Below, piece after piece: positions 61,692-64,000 of a stretch of 64,000 nucleotides of DNA (positions are counted from its first letter, which is position 1; every line of letters starts with the position of its first letter). The notes beneath the pieces were generated by a model. The model saw only the letters and a list, made by a program, of their open reading frames with translations, did no database searches and had not been told where the DNA came from. The position numbers were made by a program, and so were the translations under genes. The DNA is taken from the NCBI RefSeq assembly GCF_002117485.1, contig NZ_CP021030.1:3537001-3601000 (forward strand), given 5' to 3'. This DNA is from Rhizobium sp. NXC14 (GTDB taxonomy: Bacteria > Pseudomonadota > Alphaproteobacteria > Rhizobiales > Rhizobiaceae).

Positions 61692-62710
61692 ACATGACAA
61701 CAGAAAGAAACCGGCCTGCCGGGCTTGCTGCGATCGATCGCGAAATGGCCCGCCAGCACGCCGATGCAATCGCCTCCTATGAAACGGCCGGACCGATGGC
61801 GGCAAGGGCCGCCGCCTCGCTGAAAAAGACCGGCCGCCTGCTCCTGATCGGCATGGGCGGCTCGCATGCGGTAAACCGCGCCGTCGAACCACTCTACCGT
61901 GGTCTTGGCATCGATGCCGTCGCGCTGCCGCTCTCCGAGCAGCTCGGCCAGCCGCTGCCGAGCGGCGGCAGGACGATCTTCGTTACCTCGCAATCGGGCG
62001 AAAGCGCCGAGGTCATGCGCTGGTTCAACGAGACCGGCGGGACGCCGGAAACTTTCGGCCTGACGCTTGAAGGCAGTTCCTTCCTAGCCAGGACCGCCCC
62101 CTCGCTGATCGGCAGCGGCGGCACCGAGCTCGCCTTTGCAGCCACCCGCAGCCTGACAGTGACCTTTGCTTTGCATCTGGCAATCCTCGCCGCCCTTGGC
62201 GAAGATCCGGCCCCGGCGCTTGCCGTCCTCAGGTCGCCGGAAGAGCATGACGTCGCAGCCGCGCTTGCAGCACTCGAAAACGTCGCGACCGTCGTCACGT
62301 CAGGCCGCCGCCTGCAAGGTGTCGCCGAAGCGCTGGCGCTCGGATTGACGGAGCTTTCGCGCCGCCCCTGCTTTTCCCTCGAAGGCGGGCAGCTCCGCCA
62401 TGGCCCGATGGAAATGCTGGGGCCGGAGATTGGCGTCGTGCTGTTCCGCGGTCTGAACGAGACGGCCGGCCTGGTAACGGCAATGGCGATGTCTGCTGTC
62501 GAGACCGGCGCTCCCGTCATCATCTTTGACGCATCGACCGAAGCTCCGGTCGCCGGGGCGGTCACAATCCGCTTTCCCCCGGCAACGGGCCTCGCTGCGA
62601 TCTTTGCGATGCTGCCGGTTGCGCAGCGGCTGATGATCGCCTTCGCCGACGCCCGCGTTGAGAATGCCGGAACGCCGGTTCGATCCACCAAGATTACCCG
62701 GAGCGAATGA
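61688..62710 (+). CDS. SIS-domain sugar isomerase/deglycase (FrlB/GlmS-C-like)
   Basis: 340 residues with two SIS domains. The first shows GRLLLIGMGGSHAVNRAVEP and IFVTSQSGESAEVMRWFNET (phosphosugar Ser/Thr-rich loop). The second has VATVVTSGRRLQGVAEALAL and LELSRRPCFSLEGGQLRHGP-type sequence. It should act on a phosphorylated amino sugar, for example releasing glucose-6-P from a 6-phospho-fructosamine or isomerising glucosamine-6-P. It is followed directly by a PfkB kinase. The length equals that of FrlB deglycases. Confidence 0.87.
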   Translation: MNMTTERNRPAGLAAIDREMARQHADAIASYETAGPMAARAAASLKKTGRLLLIGMGGSHAVNRAVEPLYRGLGIDAVALPLSEQLGQPLPSGGRTIFVTSQSGESAEVMRWFNETGGTPETFGLTLEGSSFLARTAPSLIGSGGTELAFAATRSLTVTFALHLAILAALGEDPAPALAVLRSPEEHDVAAALAALENVATVVTSGRRLQGVAEALALGLTELSRRPCFSLEGGQLRHGPMEMLGPEIGVVLFRGLNETAGLVTAMAMSAVETGAPVIIFDASTEAPVAGAVTIRFPPATGLAAIFAMLPVAQRLMIAFADARVENAGTPVRSTKITRSE

Positions 62711-63640
62711 ATGCGGCCGCTTGCAGTCATCGGCAACGTCAACGTCGACCTGATCCTCGGACCGGCCGCCCCCTGGCCCAAGGCCGGGACGGAAATCATC
62801 GTCGATCATGACGAACTCAGGGTCGGCGGATCGGCCGGTAACAGCGCGCTCGCCTGGAAGGCGCTCGGGGTCGAATTCGAGATCGCCGCCAATATCGGCA
62901 GCGACCAGTTCGGTCACTGGCTGGCCGAAGCCTTCGGCCACCGTTCCGAGAAGTGGCCGATGCGCCCTGAACAAACGACCCTCTCCGTCGGCATCACCCA
63001 CCCCGACGGCGAACGCACCTTCTTCACGACGCGGGGCCACCTGCCGCGCTTCAGCCTGGCCGATGTCTTCGCCGTCATCGACGGCAAAAGTCTGCGCGGC
63101 GGCTACGCGCTTCTCTGCGGCGGCTTTCTGACCGACGATCTGACCAGCCAATACGACGCCTTCTTCGACTGGGCCGAGAGCCATGACATCGCCGTCGCCC
63201 TCGACACCGGCTGGCCGCTCGACGGCTGGACTGAGCAGAATTGCGCTGCGACACGGACCTGGCTTTCTCGCAGCCGCATCGCGCTGCTCAACGAAGTCGA
63301 AACGACGACGCTTGCCGGCATCGCCGATCCGATCGAAGCCGCCCGGCACATCAGCTCGCATATGCCGCCAGGTGCGATCGTCGTCGTCAAACGCGGCCCC
63401 GATGGCGCCATCGCGATCGGACCTGACGGCCAGCTGGTGTCGGTGGCCGCGCCCGTTGTCGCGGTCGTCGACACGATCGGCGCCGGCGATGTCTTCAATG
63501 CCGCCTTCCTCGCAGCGCTGGCAAAGGATGAACCTTTGACGTCTTGCCTGAGAGCGGGAACCGAGGTCGCCTCGCGCGCCATCTCCACCCTCCCCCGCAG
63601 CTACGGTGACCCGACCTCTCCTCAGGAGCCACGGTCATGA
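62711..63640 (+). CDS. PfkB-family carbohydrate kinase
   Basis: 309 residues. N-terminal signature IGNVNVDLILGPAAPWPKAG and LRVGGSAGNSALAWKALGVE; C-terminal catalytic motif VDTIGAGDVFNAAFLAALAK with the catalytic Asp. It begins 1 bp after the SIS stop. It should phosphorylate the sugar brought in by the transporter, producing the substrate of the SIS protein. The specific sugar cannot be told from sequence. Confidence 0.93.
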   Translation: MRPLAVIGNVNVDLILGPAAPWPKAGTEIIVDHDELRVGGSAGNSALAWKALGVEFEIAANIGSDQFGHWLAEAFGHRSEKWPMRPEQTTLSVGITHPDGERTFFTTRGHLPRFSLADVFAVIDGKSLRGGYALLCGGFLTDDLTSQYDAFFDWAESHDIAVALDTGWPLDGWTEQNCAATRTWLSRSRIALLNEVETTTLAGIADPIEAARHISSHMPPGAIVVVKRGPDGAIAIGPDGQLVSVAAPVVAVVDTIGAGDVFNAAFLAALAKDEPLTSCLRAGTEVASRAISTLPRSYGDPTSPQEPRS

Positions 63641-64000
63641 GCGCCCTCGACATCGAAAACATCCGCAAGACCTATGGCGACGTAGAGACGCTGAAAGGCA
63701 TCGATATCTCCCTGGAAAGCGGCGAATTCCTCGTCCTGCTCGGTTCCTCCGGCTGCGGCAAGTCCACTCTCCTGAACATCATCGCCGGCCTTGCCGAGGC
63801 GACGAGCGGTGACGTCAGGATCGGCGGCCGCTCGGTGCTCCGCGTGCATCCGAAGGACCGCGACATCGCCATGGTCTTCCAATCCTATGCGCTCTATCCC
63901 AATCTGACGGTGCATCGAAACATTGGCTTCGGCCTGGAAATGCGCAAAGTTCCGGCGCCGGAGCGCGACAGGGCCGTGCGCGATGCGGCAAAGCTCCTGC
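63637..64000 (+). CDS. ABC transporter ATP-binding protein, MalK/UgpC type, 3' truncated
   Basis: Only the first ~121 residues are in the window. Walker A is [12 protein letters not shown], then VFQSYALYPNLTVHRNIGFG with the Q-loop. The start ATG overlaps the PfkB stop codon by 4 bp and GGAG precedes it. It is the motor for the two permeases of this operon. The signature and Walker B motifs lie beyond the right edge. Confidence 0.93.
   Translation, partial: MSALDIENIRKTYGDVETLKGIDISLESGEFLVLLGSSGCGKSTLLNIIAGLAEATSGDVRIGGRSVLRVHPKDRDIAMVFQSYALYPNLTVHRNIGFGLEMRKVPAPERDRAVRDAAKLL

Overview
The window is high-GC alphaproteobacterial chromosome and reads as a member of the Rhizobium leguminosarum / R. 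etli group. This rests on gene content and order: a braDEFG-braC branched-chain amino-acid transporter beside a pssB-pssA exopolysaccharide pair, a ctrA/chpT/sciP cell-cycle block, an alphaproteobacterial rpoH, and several solute ABC transporters. I see no rRNA, tRNA, CRISPR array, insertion sequence or phage gene.

Layout. 1-0.57 kb: 3' end of a LuxR-type response regulator. 0.7-6.3 kb (minus): the bra operon, with an uncharacterised small membrane protein between braG and braC and a clear terminator. 6.8-8.9 kb: pssB and pssA, linked to exopolysaccharide synthesis. 8.97-9.48 kb: a multiply frameshifted LuxR-type pseudogene. 9.6-14.6 kb: sciP, a PqiA-like protein, a small GNAT, a fliJ-like gene, ctrA, a receiver protein, chpT and eipA, with CtrA-like motifs in several intergenic gaps. 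14.7-19.2 kb: a membrane-anchored coiled-coil protein, a SpoU-family methyltransferase, a small membrane protein, a RluD-type pseudouridine synthase and rpoH. 19.3-25.3 kb: a RIME-like palindromic repeat, an 828-residue single-pass protein of unknown function, purA, an EamA exporter and a two-part GNAT.

25.6-46.8 kb is rich in efflux and accessory metabolism: an IlvD/Edd sugar-acid dehydratase, two complete RND pumps, a marR-emrA-emrB operon, a CPA1 antiporter, two LysR regulators (one divergent from an SDR, one from an alpha/beta hydrolase that lacks its catalytic residues), and an AAG-type DNA glycosylase. 46.9-52.4 kb: a metallophosphatase, an SfnB-like flavoprotein, an Rrf2 regulator with four cysteines, an SDR, a TIM-barrel isomerase, a carboxymuconolactone decarboxylase gene broken by one stop codon, and a cupin protein.

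52.4-56.9 kb (minus): ugpBAEC for glycerol-3-phosphate uptake. 57.2-64 kb: a ROK regulator divergent from an operon of binding protein, two permeases, SIS protein, PfkB kinase and ATPase, cut by the window end. The SIS + PfkB + ABC composition resembles Bacillus frlBONMD and suggests uptake and breakdown of an amino-sugar or fructosamine (Amadori) compound. A 21-bp palindrome in the divergent gap is the likely ROK operator.

Start codons were chosen from Shine-Dalgarno spacing and family length. Functions are assigned by recognition of motifs and families, without database searches.
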